The position numbers and the translations under genes were made by a program. A stretch of 64,000 bases of DNA. Source: Microbulbifer sp. TB1203. GTDB taxonomy: Bacteria > Pseudomonadota > Gammaproteobacteria > Pseudomonadales > Cellvibrionaceae. Each line of letters begins with the position of its first letter. Position 1 is the stretch's first letter. The DNA lies in NCBI RefSeq assembly GCF_030997045.1, contig NZ_CP116899.1, forward strand, positions 4,488,001-4,552,000, given 5' to 3'. The notes under the pieces are model-generated. The model was not told where the DNA came from. It worked only from the letters and a program-made list of their open reading frames with translations, and did not search any database. Below are positions 48,495-58,022 of this stretch, one piece after another.

Positions 48495-51400
48495 ATGAAA
48501 ATAAAAGACTTCTCCGCGAAACCCCTGCACGCAATCCTGTGTGCGGCAATACTCTTCTCGATCCAGGGCTGTTCCGCCGAGCGCGAAGCGCAGTCCCCCA
48601 GCCTCGAAGCCTGGCCGCAGGCGTCCAGCCCCGCCGGCGATCCCAAAGTCGAGGAGCGGGTTGAATCGCTGCTGCAAAAGATGACCCTTGAGGAAAAGGT
48701 CGGGCAGATCATGCAGGCGGAGATCCAGTCGATCACTCCGGAAGAGGTGAAAAAATACCATATCGGCTCGGTCCTGAACGGTGGCGGTTCCATGCCCAAC
48801 CGTGTGGACGGCGCCGGGCCGGACGAATGGGTGGCGCTGGCGGACGCCTTCTGGGAGGCGTCCATGGACACCTCCGACGGCGGCACCGCCATCCCGATCT
48901 TCTGGGGAACCGATGCGGTGCACGGCAACGGCAACCTGGTGGGTGCCACCCTGTTCCCGCACAACATCGGCCTGGGTGCCGCGCGCGATCCGGACCTGGT
49001 GCGGGAAATCGGCGCGGCCACCGCGGAGGAAGTGCGCACCACCGGCGTAGAGTGGGTTTTCGCCCCCACCCTGGCGGTGGCCCAGAACGACTTCTGGGGC
49101 CGCACCTACGAAAGCTATTCCGAAGACCCGGCAGTGGTGCGCGACTACGCCTCCGCCATGGTGGAAGGGCTGCAGGGCAAAGCCGGCGGCAGCGACCATC
49201 TCGGTGAGACCCACGTAATCGCCACCGCCAAGCATTTCCTCGCCGACGGCGGCACCCACGGCGGCGACGACCAGGGCGATGCGCGCATCGACGAGCGCGA
49301 ACTGGTGGATATCCACAACCCGGGTTACCCCGCGGCCATTGAAGCCGGGGTGCAGACCGTGATGGCCAGCTTCTCCTCCTGGAACGGCGAGAAGCACCAC
49401 GGCAACCGCTACCTGCTCACCGATGTACTGAAAAAACGCATGGGCTTCGACGGCCTGGTGGTGGGGGACTGGAACGGCCACGGCCAGGTGCCCGGCTGTA
49501 CCAACGACAGCTGCGCGCAGGCGATCAACGCCGGCATCGACCTGCTGATGGTCACCTACGACTGGAAGCCGATGATCAAAAACACCCTGGCCCAGGTCCG
49601 CGCCGGGGAAATTTCCCAGGAACGGCTGGACGACGCGGTGCGCCGCATCCTGCGCGTCAAAGTGCGCGCAGGCCTGTTCGACAAAAAGCCCTCCGAGCGC
49701 GCGCTGGCTGGCCGCGAGGAGATCGTCGGCTCTCCGGAGCACCGCGCACTTGCCCGCCGCGCCGTGCGCGAGAGCCTGGTGCTGTTGAAAAACCGCAACA
49801 ATATCCTGCCGCTCGACCCGAAACAGAAAATCCTGGTGGCCGGCGACGGCGCCGACAGCATCGCCATGCAATCCGGCGGCTGGAGTGTCAGTTGGCAGGG
49901 CGCGGGTATTCCCAACGAAAAATTCCCCGGCGCCACCTCGATCTATACGGGCATTAAAGCCGCGGTGGAAAAAGCCGGCGGCAGCGCCGTGCTGTCAGCG
50001 GACGGCAGCTTCGACCAGAAGCCCGACGTGGCGATCGTGGTGTTCGGCGAACAGCCCTACGCCGAGGGCAGCGGAGACCTCAACACCCTGGAATTCGAGG
50101 CGGGCAAAAAGCGCAACCTGGCGCTGCTGAAATCCCTCAAATCCAAAGGCGTTCCGGTGGTTTCCGTATTTCTTTCCGGCCGCCCGCTGTGGGTCAACCC
50201 GGAGCTGAACGCTTCCGACGCCTTCGTCGCCGCTTGGTTGCCGGGCACCGAGGGTGCCGGCGTGGCGGACGTGATTATCGCCAAGGCCGACGGCGAGCCG
50301 AATTTCGATTTTTCCGGCAAGCTTTCCTTTTCCTGGCCAAAACTGCCGCTGCAGGCGCGCCTCAATCCCCATCACCCGGAGTACGATCCGCTGTTCGCCA
50401 ACGGCTACGGCCTCGACTACGCGGGCGCGGAACAGGGACCGGAAGGCCTTGCGGAAAATGTCCCCGGCCTGACCAGTGGCGAAAGCAACAGTATCGCCCT
50501 GTACGTCGGCCGCCCGCTGCAGCCCTGGGGAGTGCGAATCAACGATTTCGAACAGGATCAGCTGTTGAGCGGCTCCTTCGCCAAACTGCCCAGCGGCCGC
50601 GTCACCGCGGTGACCAGCGATAAGGATGTTCAGGAGGACGCGCTCACCTTCAAATGGCAGGACACTTGGCAAGCCGGTCTCAGCCTGCGCTACGGCGATC
50701 CGCTGGACCTGTCCGCCTATGTGCCGGAGGGTGTGCTGTCCTTCGACCTCAAGGTGGACGACCTGGACAAGGGCGGCCTGGGTGTGGTGCTGACCTGCGG
50801 CGACGAGTGCGAGCGGCAACTGGATATCTCCAGTCAGGCCCAGGCCATGGCCGGGCAGGGCTGGCGGCACATGAGCGTCAAACTCAGCTGCTTCGTCCGC
50901 GACGGCGACGACTTCTCGGCGATATCCGTGCCCTTCGAGCTGCGCGGCGGCGGCACCGGCCAGGTGTCCGTGGCCAATATCCGCCTGGATCGCAAAGGCG
51001 AGGCCAATGAGAGCTGCCCGGACTACCGCAAGCTCTCTGTTACCCCCGCGACCCTCGACCATTACTGGGCGCGGGACTGGTGGCTGCCCCGCCACGAGGA
51101 AAAACTGGCGCGCATCGAACAGGGCAATGTGGACCTGCTGATGCTCGGTGACTCCATTACCCAGGGCTGGGAGAAAGAGGGCAAGGCCGTGTGGGAGAAA
51201 TTCTACGACGGGCGCAACGCGGTTAACCTGGGCTTCGGCGGCGACAGGACCGAAAACCTGCTCTGGCGTCTGCAGCACGGCGAAGTGGACGGCATAGAAC
51301 CCAAGGCCGCGGTGCTGATGATCGGCACCAATAACACCGGCCATCGCCGCGAGGAACCGCGGCTCACCGCCGCCGGCATCCGCGCGGTGCTGGACGAACT

Positions 51401-51683
51401 GCGCAGCCGGCTGCCGAATACCAAGATCCTGTTACTGGGAATCTTTCCCCGGGACGAGCAGCCCGGCACGCCGATGAGAAAAATCAACAGTGGTATCAAT
51501 GAAATCATCGCCAGCTACGCCGATGGGGAAAATATTTTCTTCCTGGATATCGGCGACAGGTTTCTGGCGGAAGATGGTCGCCTGAGCGCGGAAATCATGC
51601 CGGACCGCCTGCACCTGAGTGAACAGGGCTACGAAATATGGGCCGAGGCCATGGAGCCGACCCTGGCCAAACTGATGCAATGA
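48495..51683 (+). CDS. GH3 beta-glycosidase fused to a C-terminal SGNH/GDSL hydrolase, lipoprotein
   Basis: A two-enzyme lipoprotein of 1062 residues. The lipobox is SIQGC, followed by an ExoP-like GH3 core: [27 protein letters not shown], the nucleophile D325 in [10 protein letters not shown], then the second GH3 domain ([26 protein letters not shown]) and a beta-sandwich region. From about residue 845 a GDSL-type hydrolase is attached, with S887 in [33 protein letters not shown] and D1037/H1040 in [11 protein letters not shown]. An acetyl or feruloyl esterase next to a beta-glycosidase would suit decorated xylan or glucan oligosaccharides (inference). I start at 48495; upstream codons lie in a repeat. 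The neighbouring GH3 lacks the esterase. Confidence 0.93.
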   Translation: MKIKDFSAKPLHAILCAAILFSIQGCSAEREAQSPSLEAWPQASSPAGDPKVEERVESLLQKMTLEEKVGQIMQAEIQSITPEEVKKYHIGSVLNGGGSMPNRVDGAGPDEWVALADAFWEASMDTSDGGTAIPIFWGTDAVHGNGNLVGATLFPHNIGLGAARDPDLVREIGAATAEEVRTTGVEWVFAPTLAVAQNDFWGRTYESYSEDPAVVRDYASAMVEGLQGKAGGSDHLGETHVIATAKHFLADGGTHGGDDQGDARIDERELVDIHNPGYPAAIEAGVQTVMASFSSWNGEKHHGNRYLLTDVLKKRMGFDGLVVGDWNGHGQVPGCTNDSCAQAINAGIDLLMVTYDWKPMIKNTLAQVRAGEISQERLDDAVRRILRVKVRAGLFDKKPSERALAGREEIVGSPEHRALARRAVRESLVLLKNRNNILPLDPKQKILVAGDGADSIAMQSGGWSVSWQGAGIPNEKFPGATSIYTGIKAAVEKAGGSAVLSADGSFDQKPDVAIVVFGEQPYAEGSGDLNTLEFEAGKKRNLALLKSLKSKGVPVVSVFLSGRPLWVNPELNASDAFVAAWLPGTEGAGVADVIIAKADGEPNFDFSGKLSFSWPKLPLQARLNPHHPEYDPLFANGYGLDYAGAEQGPEGLAENVPGLTSGESNSIALYVGRPLQPWGVRINDFEQDQLLSGSFAKLPSGRVTAVTSDKDVQEDALTFKWQDTWQAGLSLRYGDPLDLSAYVPEGVLSFDLKVDDLDKGGLGVVLTCGDECERQLDISSQAQAMAGQGWRHMSVKLSCFVRDGDDFSAISVPFELRGGGTGQVSVANIRLDRKGEANESCPDYRKLSVTPATLDHYWARDWWLPRHEEKLARIEQGNVDLLMLGDSITQGWEKEGKAVWEKFYDGRNAVNLGFGGDRTENLLWRLQHGEVDGIEPKAAVLMIGTNNTGHRREEPRLTAAGIRAVLDELRSRLPNTKILLLGIFPRDEQPGTPMRKINSGINEIIASYADGENIFFLDIGDRFLAEDGRLSAEIMPDRLHLSEQGYEIWAEAMEPTLAKLMQ

Positions 51684-51700
51684 TGCCGGGACGCGAATTT

Positions 51701-51769
51701 GTAGGATGGGCAAAGCGCAGCGTGCCCATCACTCGCCACGATGGGCACGCTACGCTTTGCCCATCCTAC
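51701..51769. repeat. 'GTAGGATGGGC' palindromic element, copy 5 of 5
   Basis: Short-arm version with one change in the right arm (GGGCACGCTACGC), between the two GH3 genes. Confidence 0.85.
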
Positions 51770-51823
51770 GAATACACTCCATAGGAGCCTGGCTCTGGGC
51801 GGAAACGATGTAAGAGTGAATTT

Positions 51824-54352
51824 ATGTTGAATAAAAAAATAATGATTGCTGGTCTTCTGTCACTTCTGTCCGCCTGCGGCGGCAAAGAGTCCTCGCCACA
51901 GGCTGCTGCAAAAGCTGAGGAAAACCCCTGGCCGAAACTCCAGCCGGCGCTGCCCGCGGACCCGGAAATGGAGAAAAAGATCGCCGATCTCCTGTCCCGT
52001 ATGTCCCTGGAGGAAAAAGTCGGCCAGATGATCCAGGCGGAGATCAAGTACGCCACCCCGGAAGACGTCAAGCAATACCATCTGGGTTCGATCCTGAACG
52101 GCGGCGGCACCTATCCGAACAACGATAAGTTCGCCACGCCGCAGGACTGGCTGGACCTGGCCAACGCCTACTATGAAGCCTCCATGGATACCTCCCACGG
52201 CGGCGTTGCCATTCCGGTGATGTGGGGCTCGGATGCGGTGCACGGACACAACAATGTGATCGGCGCGACTCTGTTCCCGCACAATATCGGTTTGGGCGCG
52301 GCCCACGACCCGGAGCTGATCCGGCGCATTGGCGAGGCCACGGCGCGGGAGGTGGCGGTGACCGGCATCGACTGGACCTTCGCCCCCACGGTGGCGGTGG
52401 TGCGGGACGACCGCTGGGGCCGCACCTTTGAGAGCTATTCCGAGGACCCGAAAATCGTGCGCGAGTACGCTCGCGCCATGGTCGAGGGCATTCAGGGGGA
52501 GAAGTCCTCCGATGAATTTCTCGGCGGCCAGAAGCTGATCTCCGCCACCAAGCACTTTATCGGCGATGGCGGCACCGAGCGCGGCATGGACCGCGGCGAC
52601 ACACAGGCCAGTGAAGAGGAACTGGCGCGCATACATTCAGCCGGCTATATCGGTGCGCTGGGCGCCGGCGTACAGACAGTGATGGCCTCCTTCAACAGTT
52701 GGAATGGTGTGCGGTTGCACGGGCACAAACACCTGCTCACCGACGTGTTGAAAGGCAGGCTGGGCTTCGACGGTTTCGTAGTGGGGGACTGGAACGGTCA
52801 CCGCTTCGTGGACGGCTGCACCCTGGAGAGCTGCCCCCAGTCGATCAATGCGGGCCTGGATATGTTTATGGTGCCATCGGACTGGAAGGCACTCTACAAA
52901 AATACCCTGGCCCAGGCGCAGAGCGGCGAGATACCCATGAGCCGCATCGACGACGCGGTGACGCGGATACTGCGGGTGAAAATGCGCGCGGGCCTGTTCG
53001 AGCGCAACAAACCCCTGGCGGGCAAGAAGGGTATTCTGGGCAGCCCGGAACACCGGGCTATCGCCCGCGAGGCGGTGCGCAAATCCCTGGTGCTGCTGAA
53101 AAACAACGGTGGCCTGTTGCCGTTGAATCCGAAACAAAAAATCCTCGTGGCCGGCGACGCGGCGGACAATATCGGCAAGCAGAGCGGCGGTTGGACCATT
53201 TCCTGGCAGGGTACCGGCAATACGGCGGCGGACTTCCCCGGTGCCACCTCCATATACGCCGGTATCAAAAGCGCGGTAGAAAAGGCCGGTGGCGAGGCGT
53301 TGCTTTCCATCAATGGAGATTTCGAGGGAGACAAACCCGATGTGGCGGTGGTGGTCTTCGGTGAGGAACCCTATGCCGAGTGGCACGGGGATATCACCAG
53401 TCTCGAATACCAGTTCGGCAGCAAGCGTGATCTGGCGCTGCTGAAGAAGCTCAAGCAGCAGAATATTCCGGTAGTGAGCATTTTCATCTCCGGCCGCCCC
53501 CTGTGGATCAACAAGGAGCTGAACGCCTCTGACGCCTTTGTCGCTGCCTGGTTGCCAGGCTCCGAGGGCGCCGGCGTGGCCGACGTGATCCTCACGGACG
53601 CGGAAGGAAAAACCCAGTACGACTTTACCGGCAAGCTCTCCTTCAGCTGGCCGCGGTTGGTGGACCAGGTGCCGCTCAACCTGGGCGACGACGGCTACGA
53701 CCCGCTCTTCGCCTACGGCTACGGCCTTACCTATGCCGACGATATCGAGATCGCCAATGATCTGCCGGAGCAGGGCGAGAGCTACGCTTCGGGCAAGCTG
53801 GAGGACGCCTGGATGATGGTGTGGCGCCCGCGCGCACCCTGGGACTTGGTCATCCTCGACGAAGGCAACGCGCCGCTCGTCGTGGAGGGCAATCTCGCCG
53901 CGAGCGACGACGACAATATCCGCGTGTCCGCCATCGACATGCGCAACCAGGAAGACGCGCGCCTGGTCGAGTGGGCCGGTCTGCGCCCCGGCGGGGTAGC
54001 CCTGCGCGCGGATAAACCCCAGGACCTGAGCCGCTACCTGGAGGCCGGCGGTACTCTCAGCCTGGACGTCCGAGTGGACAGCGAACTCGCCGGCGAGGTG
54101 TACGCCTCGGTGACCTGCGGCGACGACTGCCTGGGCAAACTGCCGCTCAAGGCGTCGCTGCAAAAACTGCAACCGGGCCAGTGGGCGCCGCTGTCCATCG
54201 ACCTGCAGTGCTTCGCCGAACGGGGCGCGGAGTTCTCGCGGATCGACAGCAGCTTGGTGCTGGAGAGCGACGGGCCGCTGTCCCTGGCGTTGGCGAATAT
54301 CAAATACATACCCGGCGGCGCGGACAGCGCCACGGTGCGCTGCGGGAGTTGA
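51824..54352 (+). CDS. GH3 beta-glycosidase, ExoP-like lipoprotein
   Basis: A paralogue of the preceding enzyme without the esterase, 842 residues. The signal peptide has a lipobox SLLSAC. GH3 core: MSLEEKVGQMIQAEIK, SATKHFIGDGG, the nucleophile D322 in [10 protein letters not shown], then KSLVLLKNNGGLLPLNPKQ and GGWTISWQGTGNTAADFPG, as in exo-1,3/1,4-beta-glucanases of the ExoP type. The last 200 residues form a sandwich domain with paired cysteines (TCGDDC). It stands 140 bases after the first GH3, with a palindromic repeat between them. Substrates could be beta-glucan or xylan oligosaccharides; the surrounding genes favour xylan. Confidence 0.93.
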   Translation: MLNKKIMIAGLLSLLSACGGKESSPQAAAKAEENPWPKLQPALPADPEMEKKIADLLSRMSLEEKVGQMIQAEIKYATPEDVKQYHLGSILNGGGTYPNNDKFATPQDWLDLANAYYEASMDTSHGGVAIPVMWGSDAVHGHNNVIGATLFPHNIGLGAAHDPELIRRIGEATAREVAVTGIDWTFAPTVAVVRDDRWGRTFESYSEDPKIVREYARAMVEGIQGEKSSDEFLGGQKLISATKHFIGDGGTERGMDRGDTQASEEELARIHSAGYIGALGAGVQTVMASFNSWNGVRLHGHKHLLTDVLKGRLGFDGFVVGDWNGHRFVDGCTLESCPQSINAGLDMFMVPSDWKALYKNTLAQAQSGEIPMSRIDDAVTRILRVKMRAGLFERNKPLAGKKGILGSPEHRAIAREAVRKSLVLLKNNGGLLPLNPKQKILVAGDAADNIGKQSGGWTISWQGTGNTAADFPGATSIYAGIKSAVEKAGGEALLSINGDFEGDKPDVAVVVFGEEPYAEWHGDITSLEYQFGSKRDLALLKKLKQQNIPVVSIFISGRPLWINKELNASDAFVAAWLPGSEGAGVADVILTDAEGKTQYDFTGKLSFSWPRLVDQVPLNLGDDGYDPLFAYGYGLTYADDIEIANDLPEQGESYASGKLEDAWMMVWRPRAPWDLVILDEGNAPLVVEGNLAASDDDNIRVSAIDMRNQEDARLVEWAGLRPGGVALRADKPQDLSRYLEAGGTLSLDVRVDSELAGEVYASVTCGDDCLGKLPLKASLQKLQPGQWAPLSIDLQCFAERGAEFSRIDSSLVLESDGPLSLALANIKYIPGGADSATVRCGS

Positions 54353-54477
54353 ACCTGTTTACGGCCCTGCACTGTCGTGCAGGGTCGGGGCGGGATCGTA
54401 AATTGACTCATAGCGATTTGACCAAAGGTAACTACTCACTCGTAGGAAATCCGCATTGAATTAGGGGAAGCCACCTT

Positions 54478-54545
54478 GTAGGAGCCTGCTCGCAGGCGAA
54501 CGGCTACGGAGTCCCGCTCTTGTTCGCTTGCAAGCAGGGCCCTAC
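54478..54545. repeat. 'GTAGGAGCCTGC' palindromic element, copy 2
   Basis: Left arm GTAGGAGCCTGCTCGCAGGC and right arm GCTTGCAAGCAGGGCCCTAC, with GAACGGCTACGG and TTGTTC in the centre. It is larger and less perfect than the 26-base copy at 16949. Confidence 0.6.
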
Positions 54546-54557
54546 AAAGTGGTAAGT

Positions 54558-54689
54558 AGTTACGGCCATGTCCTTGCACCCGATGTGACGGAGGATCAGG
54601 AACTGCATTTTATCTTGAAGGTGACTGATCGTGGCTCACCACCCTTAACTCGCTATGAACGAGTCGTAGTAACGGTGACGCCAAAATAA
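54558..54689 (+). pseudogene. 3' relic of a cadherin-like repeat protein
   Basis: The frame ending at the TAA 54687-54689 encodes PDVTEDQELHFILKVTDRG, then SPPLTRYERVVVTVTPK and a stop. The pattern (L.F.L.VTD.GSPPL.....V.VTV) is that of the last cadherin-like/Ig-type repeat of a large surface protein. There is no start codon or upstream domain; the frame is cut by the repeat at 54478-54545. It is a leftover of a deleted gene. The rest of the 54353-54780 gap shows nothing else. Confidence 0.6.
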
Positions 54690-54780
54690 CAAGATCTTAC
54701 GCAACCGCGATCCAATACGACGGTGCCGCGCAAATACTTTGGTAAAAAAGCCGGGCAAGAACAACCACCAGGTGTCACTC

Positions 54781-56412
54781 ATGGTCGATAATTCCCGTCG
54801 CAACCTGTTTAAAACACTGATCGCCGGAGCGGCAACGGCGCCCTTCGCCAGCGGATTGGCCAGAGCCGGCGAATGTTCCGATACGCCGCAACGACCGCCA
54901 CAACTCTTGCCAAATTGGGCGAGAAGCATAGAGGGGCAGCGCAAAGCGGACCAGGGAAACGGAACCTTTTTGAATCCGATCATTGCCGGAGACCATCCGG
55001 ACCCGACGATCCTGAAGGACGGCCGCGATTACTACATGACGTTTTCGTCCTTCTATTCCTATCCCGGCCTGGTCATCTGGCATTCAACCGACTTGGTAAA
55101 TTGGGCCCCGGTGGGGCCGGCGCTGTTCAAGTCGCTCGGCGTTATCTGGGCCGTCGATCTGTGCAAGCACGGAGACCGCTATTACATCTATATCCCCGCC
55201 GATCCGGATGGAAAAGGGTGGTCCACCTATGTGATCTGGGCCGACGATATCCGGGGGCCCTGGAGCGACCCCATCGATATGAAAATCCACGGGTGTATCG
55301 ACCCCGGCCACATAGTGGGCGAGGACGGCAACCGCTATCTGTTTGTAAACGGCATCCGCAAGATCCGCCTGACCCAGGACGGTCTTGCCGCCGACGGCGA
55401 ACTGGAGCATGCCTACAGCCCCTGGCGCTATCCCGACGACTGGGTGGTGGAAAATTTCGCCCCGGAAGGGCCCAAGCTGTTGCGCCGCGGGGACTGGTTT
55501 TACCTGGTCACCGCGGTCGGCGGCACCGCCGGCCCAGCCACCGGTCATATGGTAATCGCCGCCCGCTCGAAATCCATTCACGGTCCTTGGGAGCACTGCC
55601 CGCACAATCCCCTGGTGCGCACGACCAGCAGCGAAGAGCCCTGGTGGTCCCGTGGCCATGCGACATTGGTCGAGGGGCCGGCGGGCGACTGGTGGATGGT
55701 CTATCACGGCTATGAAAACGGTTTCCGGACCCTCGGGCGCCAGACACTGCTGGAGCCGATCGAGTGGACCGACGACGGCTGGTTCCGGGCCGTGGGTGGC
55801 GACCTTTCCAAGCCCCTGCCGAAACCCTCGGGCGGAGAAAGCGGGCCTTCGGGTTTTGCCTTGTCGGACGACTTCAAGAGCAACCGTTTCGGCGTGCAGT
55901 GGTCTTTCCACAACCCGGCGCCCGACGAAATGCGGCGCATCCGCTACGAGGAAAAAGGCCTGCGCATTGCCACCAGTGGCACGACGCCGGCGGACAGCGC
56001 ACCGCTCACCTGCATCGTCGGTGACCGCGCCTACGAAGTGGAAGTCAATGTCGATTTGCTCGACGATGGCGCCGAGGGCGGACTGCTGCTCTTCTACAGC
56101 GACAAGGCATTTGTGGGGCTCGGCTTTTCACGGGAACATATCAAGACTTTCCAATACGCCGAGGAACAGAGCTGGTTCCGACAGCCGGCGAACACTTCCA
56201 GCCTGCGGATAAGGATGACCAATGACAACAATGTCATCACCTACCGCTATTCCCGCGATGGCGGCAAGACCTGGACCCTGCACGGGCACCGCATGGAGGT
56301 TTCCGGAATTCACCACAATGTATTCGGCGGCTTCCTGAGTCTCAGGATTGGTCTCTATAGCGCGGGCGAGGGCAGTGCCCGGATCAGGAACTTCAGTTAC
56401 AAGGCGCTTTAA
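54781..56412 (+). CDS. GH43 beta-xylosidase/arabinofuranosidase, Tat-exported
   Basis: A family 43 enzyme of 543 residues. The N-terminus NSRRNLFKTLIAGAATAP is a twin-arginine signal (SRRxLFK), unusual among the Sec-exported enzymes here. The five-bladed propeller has the base D74 in GDHPDPTILKDG, D126 in VIWAVDLCK and the acid E229 in FAPEGPKLL. After about residue 340 comes a concanavalin-like C-terminal domain (FALSDDFKSNRFGVQWSFHN). The ATG at 54781 is preferred to a TTG at 54739, since it places the arginines at the right distance. It precedes an AraC-type regulator and two further xylan-active genes. Exact specificity (xylosidase or arabinofuranosidase) is open. Confidence 0.9.
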   Translation: MVDNSRRNLFKTLIAGAATAPFASGLARAGECSDTPQRPPQLLPNWARSIEGQRKADQGNGTFLNPIIAGDHPDPTILKDGRDYYMTFSSFYSYPGLVIWHSTDLVNWAPVGPALFKSLGVIWAVDLCKHGDRYYIYIPADPDGKGWSTYVIWADDIRGPWSDPIDMKIHGCIDPGHIVGEDGNRYLFVNGIRKIRLTQDGLAADGELEHAYSPWRYPDDWVVENFAPEGPKLLRRGDWFYLVTAVGGTAGPATGHMVIAARSKSIHGPWEHCPHNPLVRTTSSEEPWWSRGHATLVEGPAGDWWMVYHGYENGFRTLGRQTLLEPIEWTDDGWFRAVGGDLSKPLPKPSGGESGPSGFALSDDFKSNRFGVQWSFHNPAPDEMRRIRYEEKGLRIATSGTTPADSAPLTCIVGDRAYEVEVNVDLLDDGAEGGLLLFYSDKAFVGLGFSREHIKTFQYAEEQSWFRQPANTSSLRIRMTNDNNVITYRYSRDGGKTWTLHGHRMEVSGIHHNVFGGFLSLRIGLYSAGEGSARIRNFSYKAL

Positions 56413-56461
56413 ACGGTAAATGAACATACCCGGTTATACTGGAACCTCAGAATGTGCGTAG

Positions 56462-56599
56462 TTCGACTCCGCTTCTTTGGCCCAGGACACAGACGGATAT
56501 CTGTTCAGCGGGAGTGGTTTACCAGGATCGATCGCTGATTCAAGATGAAGCGAAAAACAAGCGATTTGACTGGCTTTCTATGGGGAAACGCATCGGGAG
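56462..56599 (+). pseudogene. decayed copy of the 3' end of the GH43 gene at 59436
   Basis: The bases 56462-56599 line up along their whole length with 60957-61095, the coding region for the last 45 or so residues of the second GH43. Shared stretches include CGGGAGTGG or CGGGAGCGG, GGATCGATCGCTGATTC, ACAGACGGAT or ACGGACGGAT and GCATCGGGAG. No open frame is kept. It occupies the leader of the araC-type gene that follows 13 bases later. Confidence 0.8.
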
Positions 56600-56611
56600 C
56601 GGGATCTCACT

Positions 56612-57778
56612 ATGAAGGCGATTGTTTTCAACATTCATGATGTTGCCCTGCTGTTGATCGCCGGCGAATGCAGTATTCTCTCGGTACTGTTTCTGGCGTA
56701 TCGCAGCGGCACCAGGCCCCTCGCCCGCCTGCTGCTGGCGATTTTCCTGATTCTGAATGCGCTGATTGCGATCGATACCCTCATATACTGGGGCGAGGTG
56801 GTTCGCTACTGGGTGTTCCATATCTCGCCAAACCTGTTTTTCCTTTTCGGGTTCGCCTATTTTTTGCAAGGCCCGGCGCTGTATTGGTACACCCGGTCGA
56901 TGATCTACAACGACTTCTCCTTTCGTCGGCTGACTATGTTGCACCTACTCCCAGCGGTCGCCGCACAGCTTTATCTGTACTTTGTGTATCATCGCTACCC
57001 TGCGGCTGTCCAAGGCGACCTGGTTCTGGGCCTCGAGATTTTCAGTTCCACTGGTGGTTATCACGATATATTCGTTACGGCGCAAAAATCCATCGTAGTC
57101 GTCTACGGCATAGCCTGTCTTTTCCAACTCGCCCGTTATCGCGTCCGTTTGAAGGACAGCTACTCGAATATCGAGAAAATCGATTCCGTATGGTTGCATC
57201 TGCTGATCGGCGGTTTTCTGCTGGCCTGGACCTGGAGTCTGGTCACACACGTCTTCGGCCTGTACCGGTCCGTCGACATCAGTGACATGATGGGTATCAT
57301 CGGCAATTACATGATCTTTGTCCTGATCAATATTCTTGCGTTCTACAGTCTGATCTACTCAAATGTTTTTGAAAGCCTCAGCCAGAAGACAAAACGCAAC
57401 CGGTCCGAAGACTGTGACCCAGTCGACCCGCAACATGTCGATCAAATCCGTACGGCCATGGAAATTGGAAAGTTGTTCCTCAACCCCAGGCTGACCGTGG
57501 ACGAGTTTGCCAGGCACGTGAAACTGCCACCTCGACAGGTGTCCTCGGCGATCAAGCACCGATTTGGTCGCAATTTCCTGGAGTACGTCAATAGCTACCG
57601 TGTGGAAGAGGCCAAACGGTGTCTCGCCGACCCGGCGAACCGCGACGACTCCGTGCTCGATATCGCTTCAAAATCCGGATTCAACAGTAAAGCCACGTTC
57701 AACCGCTTCTTCAAGAAGTTTGTCGGTGTTACTCCCACTGAATACCGACGCCACTGCCTGACCGGCTTGCCCGGTTGA
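56612..57778 (+). CDS. membrane-bound AraC-family regulator
   Basis: A 388-residue regulator with seven or so N-terminal membrane segments (through about residue 250) and a C-terminal AraC-type DNA-binding domain. The latter has LTVDEFARHVKLPPRQVSSA as first helix-turn-helix and DIASKSGFNSKATFNRFFKK as the second, followed by VGVTPTEYRR. Proteins with this layout are common next to polysaccharide-utilisation genes, where they are thought to sense extracellular or periplasmic sugars. It stands between two GH43 genes on the same strand and probably controls the xylanolytic genes from 54781 on. No obvious direct-repeat operator was identified. Confidence 0.88.
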   Translation: MKAIVFNIHDVALLLIAGECSILSVLFLAYRSGTRPLARLLLAIFLILNALIAIDTLIYWGEVVRYWVFHISPNLFFLFGFAYFLQGPALYWYTRSMIYNDFSFRRLTMLHLLPAVAAQLYLYFVYHRYPAAVQGDLVLGLEIFSSTGGYHDIFVTAQKSIVVVYGIACLFQLARYRVRLKDSYSNIEKIDSVWLHLLIGGFLLAWTWSLVTHVFGLYRSVDISDMMGIIGNYMIFVLINILAFYSLIYSNVFESLSQKTKRNRSEDCDPVDPQHVDQIRTAMEIGKLFLNPRLTVDEFARHVKLPPRQVSSAIKHRFGRNFLEYVNSYRVEEAKRCLADPANRDDSVLDIASKSGFNSKATFNRFFKKFVGVTPTEYRRHCLTGLPG

Positions 57779-58022
57779 CTGCAGCGCCAGCACACCGCAG
57801 GCGCGTCTCAATTTTTGTTGCGCAAAAATTGCAACTTTACCCGCCACCACGGCTGTACCAGACTTCCCAAGCCATCGCTTGACCGGCAACCCCGCCTTAT
57901 TGCGGGGCCGGAGGTGGTCGCGTCTTGGGGCCCCGGCTGTTCCGCAGGGCCTACCGGAGTTGCATCGGGGCGGCCCGCAATGGCTGGCTCAGGTTCAAAT
58001 AAAAGTCTAGGGAGGGCAAATC

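Noticed and set aside
46521..49871. A second minus-strand open frame of over 1100 codons across xylD and the first GH3
   Set aside because: Same reason: fully antisense to conserved genes, no motifs, runs through intergenic repeats.
16987..51769. The repeated GTAGGATGGGC elements as a CRISPR array
   Set aside because: Copies are kilobases apart, lie singly between genes and are themselves long palindromes; no spacer structure or cas gene is present.
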